This document shows positions 7,022-15,578 of a stretch of DNA of 20,225 bases, one piece after another. Position 1 is the stretch's first letter. Each line of letters opens with the position of its first letter. The stretch comes from an uncultured Flavobacteriales bacterium (GTDB taxonomy: Bacteria; Bacteroidota; Bacteroidia; Flavobacteriales; BACL11): assembly GCA_913047525.1 (NCBI GenBank), contig CAJWUS010000009.1:1-20225 (forward strand), written 5' to 3'. A program made the position numbers and the translations under genes. The notes below the pieces were generated by a model, which had not been told where the DNA came from, made no database searches, and was given only the letters and a program-made list of their open reading frames with translations.

Positions 7022-8650
7022 ATGTCAAACGGATTCTACAATGTGCCTATTGCGGTAAACGAACCAGTTAAATCATACGCACCAGGAACTCCTGAGCGTA
7101 AAGAACTTTTAGCAGAATACAAAAGAATGTATAATACTACTGTTGATGTGCCAATGTATATTGGAGATAAACAGATATTTACTAATGAAAAAAGAAATTT
7201 AACTCCACCCCATGAGCATGCTCATGTAATTGGAACTTCTAATTATGGAGGAGAAAAAGAAGTGCGTGAAGCTATTGATGCTGCTATGGCTGCTCGTCAA
7301 AAATGGGCAAATATGAGCTGGGAACACAGGGCTTCTATCTTTTTAAAAGCTGCAGATCTATTAGCAGGACCATTCCGAGCAAAACTGAATGCCGCTACTA
7401 TGCTAGCACAAAGTAAAAATGTAATGCAAGCTGAGATTGATGCTGCTTGTGAACTTATTGATTTCTTTAAATTCAATGTGCAATACATGAGTCAGTTATA
7501 TAAAGAACAGCCAGAATCACAAGCAGGAATGTGGAACCGTTTAGAGCATAGACCATTAGAAGGATTTGTTTTTGCGCTTACTCCATTTAACTTTACTTCT
7601 ATTTGTGCTAACCTTTGTGCTGCACCAGCAATGCTTGGTAATGTAGTAGTTTGGAAACCAGCTGAAACTCAAATTTATTCTGCTAAAGTAATAATGGAAT
7701 TATTCCAAGCTGCAGGATTACCCGATGGGGTTATCAATATGGTAACTGTTAGTGGTAGAGATATCTCAAAAGTTGTATTTGAAGATAAAGATTTTGCTGG
7801 ATTACACTTTACGGGAAGTACTGAAGTATTCCGTACACTTTGGAAAGAAATTGGAAACAACATTGAAAAATATAAATCTTACCCAAGAATAGTTGGCGAA
7901 ACAGGAGGAAAAGATTTTATTATTGCACACAAATCAGCAATAGCTTCAGAAGTTGCAACTGCAATTTCAAGAGGTGCTTTTGAGTATCAAGGACAAAAAT
8001 GTTCAGCTGCTTCTCGTGCCTATATTCCTTCAAACATTTGGGAAGATGTAAAAAAACAAATTATATATGACACCAAGGAATTCAAAATGGGAAGCCCTGA
8101 AGATACTTCCAGTTTTATTAATGCAGTAATCTCTGAGAAAGCTTTCGATAGTATTGCTTCTTATATCGACTATGCAAAAACAGCTGATGATGCAGAGATT
8201 ATTGCAGGAGGTAATTATGATAAATCTGTAGGTTACTTTATTGAGCCGACTCTTATCGTAACGACTAATCCTAAGTTCAAAACTATGGTGGAAGAAGTAT
8301 TTGGTCCTGTAATGACTATTTATGTATATGATGCTGACAAGTGGGAAGAAACATTAGAGCTAGTGGATAACACTTCAGAATACGCTTTGACAGGAGCTAT
8401 TTTATCTGTTGATAGATATGCTGCCGAATATGCAACTAAAGCTTTAGAAAATGCAGCAGGAAACTTCTATATTAATGATAAGCCAACTGGTGCTGTTGTT
8501 GGGCAACAACCGTTTGGTGGTGCAAGAGGATCAGGAACTAATGATAAGGCAGGTTCAATCTTAAACTTATTAAGATGGGTTTCTCCAAGAACAATTAAAG
8601 AAACATTTGTTCCTGCAACAGATTACAAATACCCTTTCTTGGGCGAATAG
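7022..8650 (+). CDS. pruA: L-glutamate gamma-semialdehyde (1-pyrroline-5-carboxylate) dehydrogenase
   Basis: This enzyme oxidises L-glutamate 5-semialdehyde, the open form of 1-pyrroline-5-carboxylate, to glutamate with NAD+. It is the second step of proline degradation and acts in the cytoplasm. The 542-aa protein is the normal size for stand-alone PruA of the Bacteroidota/eukaryotic ALDH4 type, rather than the long PutA fusion. The NAD-binding region shows LTPFNFTSI (about 188-196) and FTGSTEVF. The catalytic general base is E293 in VGETGGKD, and the nucleophile is C327 in YQGQKCSAASR. The C-terminal oligomerisation region has PFGGARGSGTNDKAG. It has its own promoter and a downstream hairpin terminator, so it is probably monocistronic. 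No proline dehydrogenase gene is in the window. Confidence 0.95.
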   Translation: MSNGFYNVPIAVNEPVKSYAPGTPERKELLAEYKRMYNTTVDVPMYIGDKQIFTNEKRNLTPPHEHAHVIGTSNYGGEKEVREAIDAAMAARQKWANMSWEHRASIFLKAADLLAGPFRAKLNAATMLAQSKNVMQAEIDAACELIDFFKFNVQYMSQLYKEQPESQAGMWNRLEHRPLEGFVFALTPFNFTSICANLCAAPAMLGNVVVWKPAETQIYSAKVIMELFQAAGLPDGVINMVTVSGRDISKVVFEDKDFAGLHFTGSTEVFRTLWKEIGNNIEKYKSYPRIVGETGGKDFIIAHKSAIASEVATAISRGAFEYQGQKCSAASRAYIPSNIWEDVKKQIIYDTKEFKMGSPEDTSSFINAVISEKAFDSIASYIDYAKTADDAEIIAGGNYDKSVGYFIEPTLIVTTNPKFKTMVEEVFGPVMTIYVYDADKWEETLELVDNTSEYALTGAILSVDRYAAEYATKALENAAGNFYINDKPTGAVVGQQPFGGARGSGTNDKAGSILNLLRWVSPRTIKETFVPATDYKYPFLGE

Positions 8651-8667
8651 ATTTATTAACAAATAAG

Positions 8668-8694
8668 AAAGTCCATTTATGATGGGCTTTTTTT
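8668..8694 (+). terminator. Rho-independent terminator of pruA
   Basis: AAAGTCCAT (8668-8676) pairs with ATGGGCTTT (8682-8690) as a 9-bp stem with one U-G wobble and a 5-nt loop, TTATG. It runs into a T-tract through 8694. It begins 18 nt after the pruA stop codon. This is the clearest terminator in the window. Confidence 0.85.
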
Positions 8695-8697
8695 ATT

Positions 8698-8705
8698 TAA
8701 TTTTG
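8698..8705 (+). promoter_or_regulatory. Predicted -7 box of the division gene-mutase operon
   Basis: TAATTTTG matches TAnnTTTG. It lies only 3 nt after the pruA terminator T-tract and ends 5 nt before the GTG at 8711, so the transcript would have almost no leader. The -33 region would fall within the terminator hairpin. The match could be chance in T-rich DNA. Confidence 0.4.
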
Positions 8706-8710
8706 TTGCT

Positions 8711-9031
8711 GTGAAAAGAATAAAAGATTTATACCAAAAACTGCCTACCCCTTTGCGCAACAAATACCTAATTACATTTATTATTTTTTTGGTTTGGATT
8801 TTCTTTATCGACACTTTCGATATTATTACTCAGATAAAAATGAATAAAAATTTCAAAGATCTAAAAGAGCAACAAGAGTTTTATAAAGTTGAAATAGAAA
8901 AAGATAGCATAAAAATTTACAATTTGAATAACAATCCACAGGAGCAAGAACGATTTGCCAGAGAGCGTTTTTTGATGAAAAAAGACAATGAAGATTTATT
9001 TATTGTAAGAGAGAAAAAAGAAAATGAATAG
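8711..9031 (+). CDS. Septum formation initiator family protein (FtsB/DivIC-like)
   Basis: This is a small (106 aa) bitopic membrane protein with the FtsB/DivIC layout. It has a short basic cytoplasmic N-terminus, one membrane helix (about 20-40, rich in F, I and W), a periplasmic coiled-coil rich in K, E and Q (about 44-75), and the family's C-terminal [18 protein letters not shown] segment. Such proteins link FtsL and FtsQ in the division complex. The start is GTG at 8711; the next in-frame ATG encodes M44, after the membrane helix, and would remove it, so GTG is preferred. The stop overlaps the start of the mutase gene by 8 nt (9024-9031), which suggests translational coupling. I recall a division gene beside methylmalonyl-CoA mutase genes in other Flavobacteriia, but did not check this. 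Confidence 0.85.
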   Translation: MKRIKDLYQKLPTPLRNKYLITFIIFLVWIFFIDTFDIITQIKMNKNFKDLKEQQEFYKVEIEKDSIKIYNLNNNPQEQERFARERFLMKKDNEDLFIVREKKENE

Positions 9032-12017
9032 TCTTTTTGAGGATTTCAAATCTCAAAGTGCAAAAGATTGGGAAGAGAAAATAATAGCAGATTTAAAAGG
9101 AAAAGATTTTAACTCTTTAATTAGTAAAGATGGGGTTCTTCCTTTTTACCATCAAGAGATAGTAAATCAAAATCCTCCAATCTCAAAAGAAACCACTTGG
9201 CATACTTGCCAATTTATTGATAGCACAAATACAAAAAAGGCAAATAAAAAAGCCCTTTTAGCCCTCAGCAATGATGTAAGTACCCTTTGTTTTAGTAATC
9301 CCAACAACTTGGAAATATTATTAAAAGATATTTCCATAGAACATATCCGTATTGATTTCAAAAATTATACGCCTAATTTTGTAAAAAAGTGGGAAGATTT
9401 TATTAAAAATAAAACAGTTAATGGTGCTTTTCATGGGATAGAAAATTTTTCTCATCCTACTTTTTGCTCTACTATTTTTGCAAAAGGGAAAACGGTCAAA
9501 GAGCAAATAAAAGATGCTTTTGACAAAGGAAAAAAGGAAAAAGGAAATATCCAATTTCACTTTTTTATTGGTGAGAATTACTTTCAGGAAATTGCCAAAT
9601 TGAGGGCGTTCCGTATTCTTTGGAAAGAAAAAACAGGCAAAGCACCATTTATATTTGCAGAAACCGCTACAAAAAATCAACAAAAAGATAATCCTTACAA
9701 TAATTTGATAGCAAGCACAACTGCTCTTATGTCCGCTATTTTTGGTGGCGCGGATAGTATCTTAGTAAATTCCTATAATGCAAACTTTGAAAAGTCCTCC
9801 AACTTTTGTGAGCGATTAGCCAGAAATCAGCAAACTATTTTAAGAAACGAAAGCTTTTTAGATAAAGCACAAGATCCAACGGCTGGTGCTTATTTTATGG
9901 AACACTTAACATCTGAACTTTTGAAAAATTTTGACATCAAACAAAAAGCTATTGCAAAACAAAAAAGTATGGAAAGTTGGCTATCAGCCGAGCAGATTAA
10001 TGTACCGAATTGTTTTACCAAACAAGAAGAAAAGCACAATAATTTTGTGGCTGGAATTCCACCATTCTTAAGAGGTCCTTATTCCACCATGTATGCAAGC
10101 AGGCCTTGGACCATTCGCCAATATGCAGGATTTTCCACAGCAGAAGAATCGAATGCTTTTTACAGAAAAAACTTAGCCGGAGGACAAAAGGGACTCTCAG
10201 TTGCTTTCGATTTAGCAACACATAGAGGGTATGATTCGGACAACAAAAGGGTGGAAGGAGATGTAGGAATGGCAGGAGTGGCGATTGATTCTGTTTTGGA
10301 TATGAAAATTTTGTTTAATGAAATTCCATTGGACAAAATGTCCGTTTCCATGACCATGAATGGGGCGGTTTTACCAATTTTGGCTTTTTATATTGTAGCG
10401 GCTCAGGAACAAGGAGTGGATTTAGAAAAACTAAACGGCACCATACAAAATGATATTTTGAAAGAATTTATGGTGCGAAACACCTATATCTATCCACCAA
10501 AGTATTCCATGCGTATCGTTTCAGATATTTTCAAGTTTACTACTAAGAAGATGCCCAAATTTAATAGCATCTCTATTTCTGGCTACCACATGCAAGAAGC
10601 AGGCGCAACTGCCGATATTGAATTGGCTTACACCTTGGCGGATGGCTTGGAATATGTAAGAACGGGCATTGCATCTGGCTTAAAAATTGATGATTTTGCT
10701 CCCCGTCTTTCCTTCTTTTTGGGAATTGGGATGAACCATTTTATGGAAATTGCAAAGATGCGTGCTGCAAGAATGCTTTGGGCAAAACTCATCAAGCAAT
10801 TCAATCCAAAAAATCCAAAATCCATGGCACTAAGAACGCACTGCCAAACCTCTGGGTGGAGTTTAACCAAACAAGACCCTTTCAATAATATTACAAGAAC
10901 AACTGTGGAGGCAATGGCGGCCGCTATGGGAGGCACACAAAGCTTACACACCAACGCGCTTGATGAAGCAATTGCATTACCTACCGATTTTTCGGCAAAA
11001 ATTGCAAGAGATACACAAATTTATTTACAAAATAGTATTGGTATTTGCGATACAGTAGACCCTTGGGGCGGATCGTATTATGTAGAATATCTTACTGCTA
11101 GAATAGCGGAAAAAGCTTGGAAACATTTTGAGGAGATTGAAGAGTTAGGCGGAATGACAAAAGCTATTGAAACAGGAATTCCTAAAATAAGAATTGAGCA
11201 ATCGGCTGCCAGAAAGCAAGCAAGAATTGATTCAGAGAAAGACATTATTGTTGGGGTAAATGCCAATAAGATTGAGGAAGAAGAAAATGATTTTGAAATA
11301 CTAAAAGTAGATAATACGGCTGTACGAAAAGCACAGATTGATAGGATCAACCAACTAAAAAAAGATAGGGATAATACTAAAGTAACTGCTGCCCTTAATG
11401 CTTTAATAAAAGGATGCAAGAGGAAAGATGAAAATTTATTAAGTTTGGCGATAGAAGCGGCCAAGCAAAGAGCAACTTTGGGTGAAATTTCAGATTCTTT
11501 GGAAAAAGTATTTGGGAGATACAAAGCCCAAAACCAATTGATAACTGGCGTATATAAAATGGAAATACAGGATAATAAATACTTTAAAAAGGCAAAAGAT
11601 CTAGCTGATCATTTTGCCACAGAAAAAGGCAGACGCCCAAGAATAATGGTGGCTAAAATGGGGCAAGATGGACACGATAGAGGAGCTAAAATTGTGGCCA
11701 CTTCCTTTGTCGATTTGGGTTTTGATGTGGATATCAGTCCTCTTTTTCAAATACCAGAGGAAGTAGCCAAGCAGGCCATTGAAAATGATGTGCATATTTT
11801 GGGAATTTCATCCTTGGCAGCAGGACACAAAACCCTTCTACCAAAAGTAATTACTGCTTTGAAAGAAATGGGTAGAAGTGATATTTTAGTTATTGCTGGG
11901 GGCGTTATTCCTAAGCAAGATCACGATTTTTTGTATGAGGCAGGGGTAAGTGGTATTTTTGGCCCTGGAACCATTATCGCAAAATCAGCTATTGCTATAT
12001 TGGAGAAGTTAAGCTAA
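9024..12017 (+). CDS. mutB: Methylmalonyl-CoA mutase, fused small-subunit-like and catalytic large-subunit regions
   Basis: This enzyme interconverts (R)-methylmalonyl-CoA and succinyl-CoA with adenosylcobalamin. The 997-aa frame joins two regions that are normally separate proteins. Residues 1-~310 resemble the Flavobacteria small subunit ([44 protein letters not shown]). They are much shorter than the usual ~450 or more residues, with the middle condensed and about 100 C-terminal residues missing. From ~318 ([10 protein letters not shown]) the chain is a nearly complete catalytic subunit: [41 protein letters not shown], then the C-terminal B12 domain. By my alignment, Propionibacterium residues Tyr89, Arg207, His244, Lys604, Asp608 and His610 correspond to Y367, R485, H522, K878, D882 and H884. 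H884 sits in DGHDRG and is the lower cobalt ligand. No frameshift is seen. The small-subunit part lacks a B12 domain and is presumably structural. Confidence 0.93.
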   Translation: MNSLFEDFKSQSAKDWEEKIIADLKGKDFNSLISKDGVLPFYHQEIVNQNPPISKETTWHTCQFIDSTNTKKANKKALLALSNDVSTLCFSNPNNLEILLKDISIEHIRIDFKNYTPNFVKKWEDFIKNKTVNGAFHGIENFSHPTFCSTIFAKGKTVKEQIKDAFDKGKKEKGNIQFHFFIGENYFQEIAKLRAFRILWKEKTGKAPFIFAETATKNQQKDNPYNNLIASTTALMSAIFGGADSILVNSYNANFEKSSNFCERLARNQQTILRNESFLDKAQDPTAGAYFMEHLTSELLKNFDIKQKAIAKQKSMESWLSAEQINVPNCFTKQEEKHNNFVAGIPPFLRGPYSTMYASRPWTIRQYAGFSTAEESNAFYRKNLAGGQKGLSVAFDLATHRGYDSDNKRVEGDVGMAGVAIDSVLDMKILFNEIPLDKMSVSMTMNGAVLPILAFYIVAAQEQGVDLEKLNGTIQNDILKEFMVRNTYIYPPKYSMRIVSDIFKFTTKKMPKFNSISISGYHMQEAGATADIELAYTLADGLEYVRTGIASGLKIDDFAPRLSFFLGIGMNHFMEIAKMRAARMLWAKLIKQFNPKNPKSMALRTHCQTSGWSLTKQDPFNNITRTTVEAMAAAMGGTQSLHTNALDEAIALPTDFSAKIARDTQIYLQNSIGICDTVDPWGGSYYVEYLTARIAEKAWKHFEEIEELGGMTKAIETGIPKIRIEQSAARKQARIDSEKDIIVGVNANKIEEEENDFEILKVDNTAVRKAQIDRINQLKKDRDNTKVTAALNALIKGCKRKDENLLSLAIEAAKQRATLGEISDSLEKVFGRYKAQNQLITGVYKMEIQDNKYFKKAKDLADHFATEKGRRPRIMVAKMGQDGHDRGAKIVATSFVDLGFDVDISPLFQIPEEVAKQAIENDVHILGISSLAAGHKTLLPKVITALKEMGRSDILVIAGGVIPKQDHDFLYEAGVSGIFGPGTIIAKSAIAILEKLS

Positions 12018-12154
12018 ATAGCCTTTTTTCTACTTTAAGATAAAATTCGTTTCGTTTGCCGTAAAGGGGTTCTGAGCAAATATAGGGAAATATTCCACAT
12101 AAATTAAAAGGTCTTTCTTTTCATTAGTGCAGAAAGCAAATTCATTTTAATTTA

Positions 12155-12162
12155 TATCTTTG
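12155..12162 (+). promoter_or_regulatory. Predicted -7 promoter box of the secreted-protein pair
   Basis: TATCTTTG matches TAnnTTTG and lies 15 nt before the ATG at 12177, giving a very short leader. The rest of the 159-nt gap after the mutase (12018-12154) holds nothing I can name: a T-tract directly after the mutase stop lacks a useful hairpin. Confidence 0.55.
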
Positions 12163-12176
12163 TATAATTCAGAAAT

Positions 12177-15100
12177 ATGAAGTTTTTAAGCAAAAAATAT
12201 CTTTTTTTTCTTTTTGTTATTTTGTTAAGTCCAACTTTCATTTGGTCGCAAAATGCAATCCTTATTTTTAATGAAGATTTTGAAAGTGGAACAAACCTTT
12301 TTATTGCTGACTCATCTTTCGGGTTACCTCAAGGAGTGAATTCTTGGATTACCAATAATGAGTATAATGGAAACGGAATCTACCCAAACACTACTAGTCA
12401 AGCTAGTACTGTTTCTGGGACAATTGGAAATCCGAATGGCTATTATTTGCATATTACTGACACTACTCAAACTACAAATGTAGCTAATGCTAATTTTCAA
12501 CCCAATTCAGCTTCCGATAATTTTTATGTGTTAGATAGGAGTTTCTGTACCCTTGGTTTTGACAGCATAGAATTTTCTTTTTTCTATTTATGTGAGGGTT
12601 CTACTAATGCTTATGCGGAGGTTTTTTACAGCATTGATGGAGGAAATTGGATTTCGACTGGAAATCAATACAATAGTCAAACGCTTTGGGAAAATGAAAG
12701 GATAATGAATCCGTCCTTTAACAATGTTTTTGATTTGCGCTTTGGTTTCAGGTGGGTAAATACCAGTTCAACATTGGCCAATTCCATATCATTTGGAGTA
12801 GATGATATTTTCTTAGTAGGAAATTTTAACCAAACTACTAATCCAATCGACATTAATGTTACTTACCTTTCTGATAGTGTTATTTGTCAGGGAACATATC
12901 TTATTTTCCGTTACGAAATTTCTGACACCCTTTGTGGTGGGCAATACCTTATTGAGCTTTCGGATGCCAATGGAAACTTTGCCAACCCCACAGCTCTTTG
13001 GACAACAACTATGTTTTATCCAAATACATCTTCCCTGCTAATGATTCAGATTCCAAATTGGGCAACAGCAAGTACTTGCTACAAACTAAGGGTAAACCGT
13101 ATTTCACCTTCCCCTCAAATTACAGGTTTTGCTTCTGTTTGCTTTGAGGTAGCCGTTTGTCCAAATACTATTATTACAGGCCCAACACCTCCTGTTGTAA
13201 CAATGGACACAGCTGATGTCTGTGTCGGGAGTGTTATTGATATTCCATTTTATGCTATTGGCGTTTATCTTTCTGGAAATACTTTTACTGCTTATCTTTC
13301 TGATTCCTCTGGAAGTTTTGCAAACCCAACACAAATAGGGCAATTAACATCTAATCAAACTTTCGACCCTGCTATTGCCCCATATTTACCTGGAAATGTA
13401 AGCGGTATAGTGCCTAATGTCCCGGAAGGATGCAATTATTATATCAGAGTAAGTTCAACTAATCCTATTGCCAATGACACTTCTGTTTGGGGACCATTTT
13501 GCATTAGAAATTGTGATATTGAAACCAATAATCGGCAAGATTTACAATTCTGCATTAGTGCAACTTCTGGCGATAGCACGCTTATCCCTATTGATGTGAA
13601 TATACCACCTTGCAGTGTTATTTATTATCCTGGAAATCAGTTCCAAGTTGAACTATTGGATGCCATGAGTTTTGGTAGGGTTAATTTAGCGGGGTTGGGT
13701 AGTATTGCTGCAACTTCTGACACAAATATGTGGGTTGTCGTTCCAGATTATACAACCTTACTTTCAATAGGAATTCAGCCCGGAATGTATTATATGCGAA
13801 TTGTAGCAACTAGTTCGAATACTCCTAGCAATCAGTTAGGCACTATTATTCGGCTCACTATTGGGCATCCGGCAGATAGTCCTGTTGATATTTATGCTAC
13901 CGATTCCTTGATTTGCCAAGGGGATGCAGTTACCCTTTGGGTATCTCCAACACAAATGGGAAGCACTTATCTTTGGCGATTAAACGGACAAGTATGGCCA
14001 GCAATTTCAACTGGCTTAAATCCTGCAAATTCCGTAGGGGCACTTTTTAATGGGAATGCTGGAAATTATAATTTTACTGTTCAGGAAACTAACTATGGAT
14101 GCATTGGGTCTGTTTCCCCTCCTTTTACTGTCCAACTTATAAATCCTCCTTCTATTTATGTAGTGCCAAATGCACCAGTTTGTTTTGGGGATACGGTAGG
14201 TTATTTTGTACAATTCTCACCAAATACTTATTACAGTTGGACAGCCCCCACTTGTGGCACAATGCTTGATACTACCAACAACCAAATGACTGTTGCATGG
14301 AACCAAACTACTGGGCAATGTAATTTGCAAGTAAATGCAATAAACAAATGTGGTTCTAATACTGGTTCAACTACTATAAATATAAATCCTTTACCCAATG
14401 CTTTTGCAGGAAATGACACCATAATGTGTGAGGGGGATAGCATACAACTTACAGCAAGTGGTGGAAACACTTATATCTGGACGCCAAACAGTACCTTGCA
14501 AAATGCAAATACAAGCATGCCAACTGCTTTTCCGCCTAATACTGAAACTTATATTGTACAAGTTACCGATAATCAGAATTGCAGAAATACCGACACAATT
14601 TTAGTTTCGGTTTCAGCCGTTCCATTTTTTGATGCTGGAATAGACATAAACATTATTTGTGGAGATAGCATGCAGCTAAATGCAACCCAAATTGCTAATG
14701 CTACTTACGCATGGCTACCAATGAACAATATTTCAGATTTTACTATTTATAACCCACTAGCCTTTCCTATAACAAGCGGTTATTATATTGCAAAATTAAG
14801 CACAATACATGGTTGTAATATAAAAGATTCTCTACTTATTACGGTAAATCCAATGCTTGTTGATGCTGGTGAAGACACTTCTATTTGTAAAGGAGCTTCA
14901 CTAATTCTTGGAGGAAACATCATTATAACTCCTGGTACTATTTTTAATTGGACGCCTACTAATTCCTTAGATGATGCTTCAAAAGCAAGGCCTATAGCAA
15001 CCCCAAATATTAGCACAGAATACATCCTGAATGTTTCCAATCTTTTGGGCTGTACAAATGCCGATACAATCAATATTGAAACAATTATTTACCCAAATAT

Positions 15101-15578
15101 TGATACCTCATTTGAGATATGTCATGGCTTTAATTTAGTGTTAAATCCATCCAATGATAACGCAACTTATCTTTGGAATACTGGAGAAAATAGCAAGCAA
15201 ATTGTAGTGACCGATATGGGATTTTATACAGTTGATATGCTTACTGGGGAGGGTTGCTTGATAACCGATAGTTTCCTTGTTACAATTGAAAATTGCGAAT
15301 ATTTCTTTTACACCCCAACCTCTTTCACACCAAATGATGATGGAACGAATGATGTATTTATTCCAATAACAGATGGAGTAGATAGTTTGCATTTTATGGT
15401 TTTTGATAGGTGGGGAGAAAAGATTTTTGAAAGTGATGATTTCACTCCTTGGGATGGAACTTACAATGAAAATGCAGTAATAAGTGGTATATATAGCTGG
15501 AAGGTTTATTATGTAGGAAAAGGTACATTTGGAAGAGAAGAAAAATCAGCAGTAGGAATAGTAACGCTTATCAAATGA
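12177..15578 (+). CDS. Large secreted multidomain protein with T9SS type B sorting domain
   Basis: The function is not known beyond being a T9SS-exported surface or extracellular protein. The 1133-aa chain has a Sec signal peptide (about 1-25, ending WSQN). A jelly-roll-like module follows (about 28-220, FNEDFESG to FGVDDIFLVG). Next are three ~110-residue Ig-like modules, the first two sharing an LSDxxGxFANPT motif (about 228-565), then two PKD-like modules (about 570-735). Four ~75-residue repeats of the pattern AGxDTxxCxGxSxxL...WxP...C...DT start near 742, 819, 896 and 973. The C-terminal ~89 residues (1045-1133) are the gliding-motility-associated type B sorting tail: TPTSFTPNDDGTNDVF, then FDRWGEKIFE, WDGTY and SGIYSWKVYY. 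The name does not show gliding. The next gene overlaps by ATGA. Domain borders are approximate. Confidence 0.9.
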   Translation: MKFLSKKYLFFLFVILLSPTFIWSQNAILIFNEDFESGTNLFIADSSFGLPQGVNSWITNNEYNGNGIYPNTTSQASTVSGTIGNPNGYYLHITDTTQTTNVANANFQPNSASDNFYVLDRSFCTLGFDSIEFSFFYLCEGSTNAYAEVFYSIDGGNWISTGNQYNSQTLWENERIMNPSFNNVFDLRFGFRWVNTSSTLANSISFGVDDIFLVGNFNQTTNPIDINVTYLSDSVICQGTYLIFRYEISDTLCGGQYLIELSDANGNFANPTALWTTTMFYPNTSSLLMIQIPNWATASTCYKLRVNRISPSPQITGFASVCFEVAVCPNTIITGPTPPVVTMDTADVCVGSVIDIPFYAIGVYLSGNTFTAYLSDSSGSFANPTQIGQLTSNQTFDPAIAPYLPGNVSGIVPNVPEGCNYYIRVSSTNPIANDTSVWGPFCIRNCDIETNNRQDLQFCISATSGDSTLIPIDVNIPPCSVIYYPGNQFQVELLDAMSFGRVNLAGLGSIAATSDTNMWVVVPDYTTLLSIGIQPGMYYMRIVATSSNTPSNQLGTIIRLTIGHPADSPVDIYATDSLICQGDAVTLWVSPTQMGSTYLWRLNGQVWPAISTGLNPANSVGALFNGNAGNYNFTVQETNYGCIGSVSPPFTVQLINPPSIYVVPNAPVCFGDTVGYFVQFSPNTYYSWTAPTCGTMLDTTNNQMTVAWNQTTGQCNLQVNAINKCGSNTGSTTININPLPNAFAGNDTIMCEGDSIQLTASGGNTYIWTPNSTLQNANTSMPTAFPPNTETYIVQVTDNQNCRNTDTILVSVSAVPFFDAGIDINIICGDSMQLNATQIANATYAWLPMNNISDFTIYNPLAFPITSGYYIAKLSTIHGCNIKDSLLITVNPMLVDAGEDTSICKGASLILGGNIIITPGTIFNWTPTNSLDDASKARPIATPNISTEYILNVSNLLGCTNADTINIETIIYPNIDTSFEICHGFNLVLNPSNDNATYLWNTGENSKQIVVTDMGFYTVDMLTGEGCLITDSFLVTIENCEYFFYTPTSFTPNDDGTNDVFIPITDGVDSLHFMVFDRWGEKIFESDDFTPWDGTYNENAVISGIYSWKVYYVGKGTFGREEKSAVGIVTLIK

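Noticed and set aside
11078..11524. 148-aa minus-strand open frame opposite the mutase
   Set aside because: Its hydrophobic appearance follows from reversed helical codons of the mutase; it has no start signals or recognisable domain.
12018..12040. T-tract after the mutase stop as a terminator
   Set aside because: Only a 3-4 bp GCT/AGC stem with a tiny loop precedes the T-run, too weak to call.
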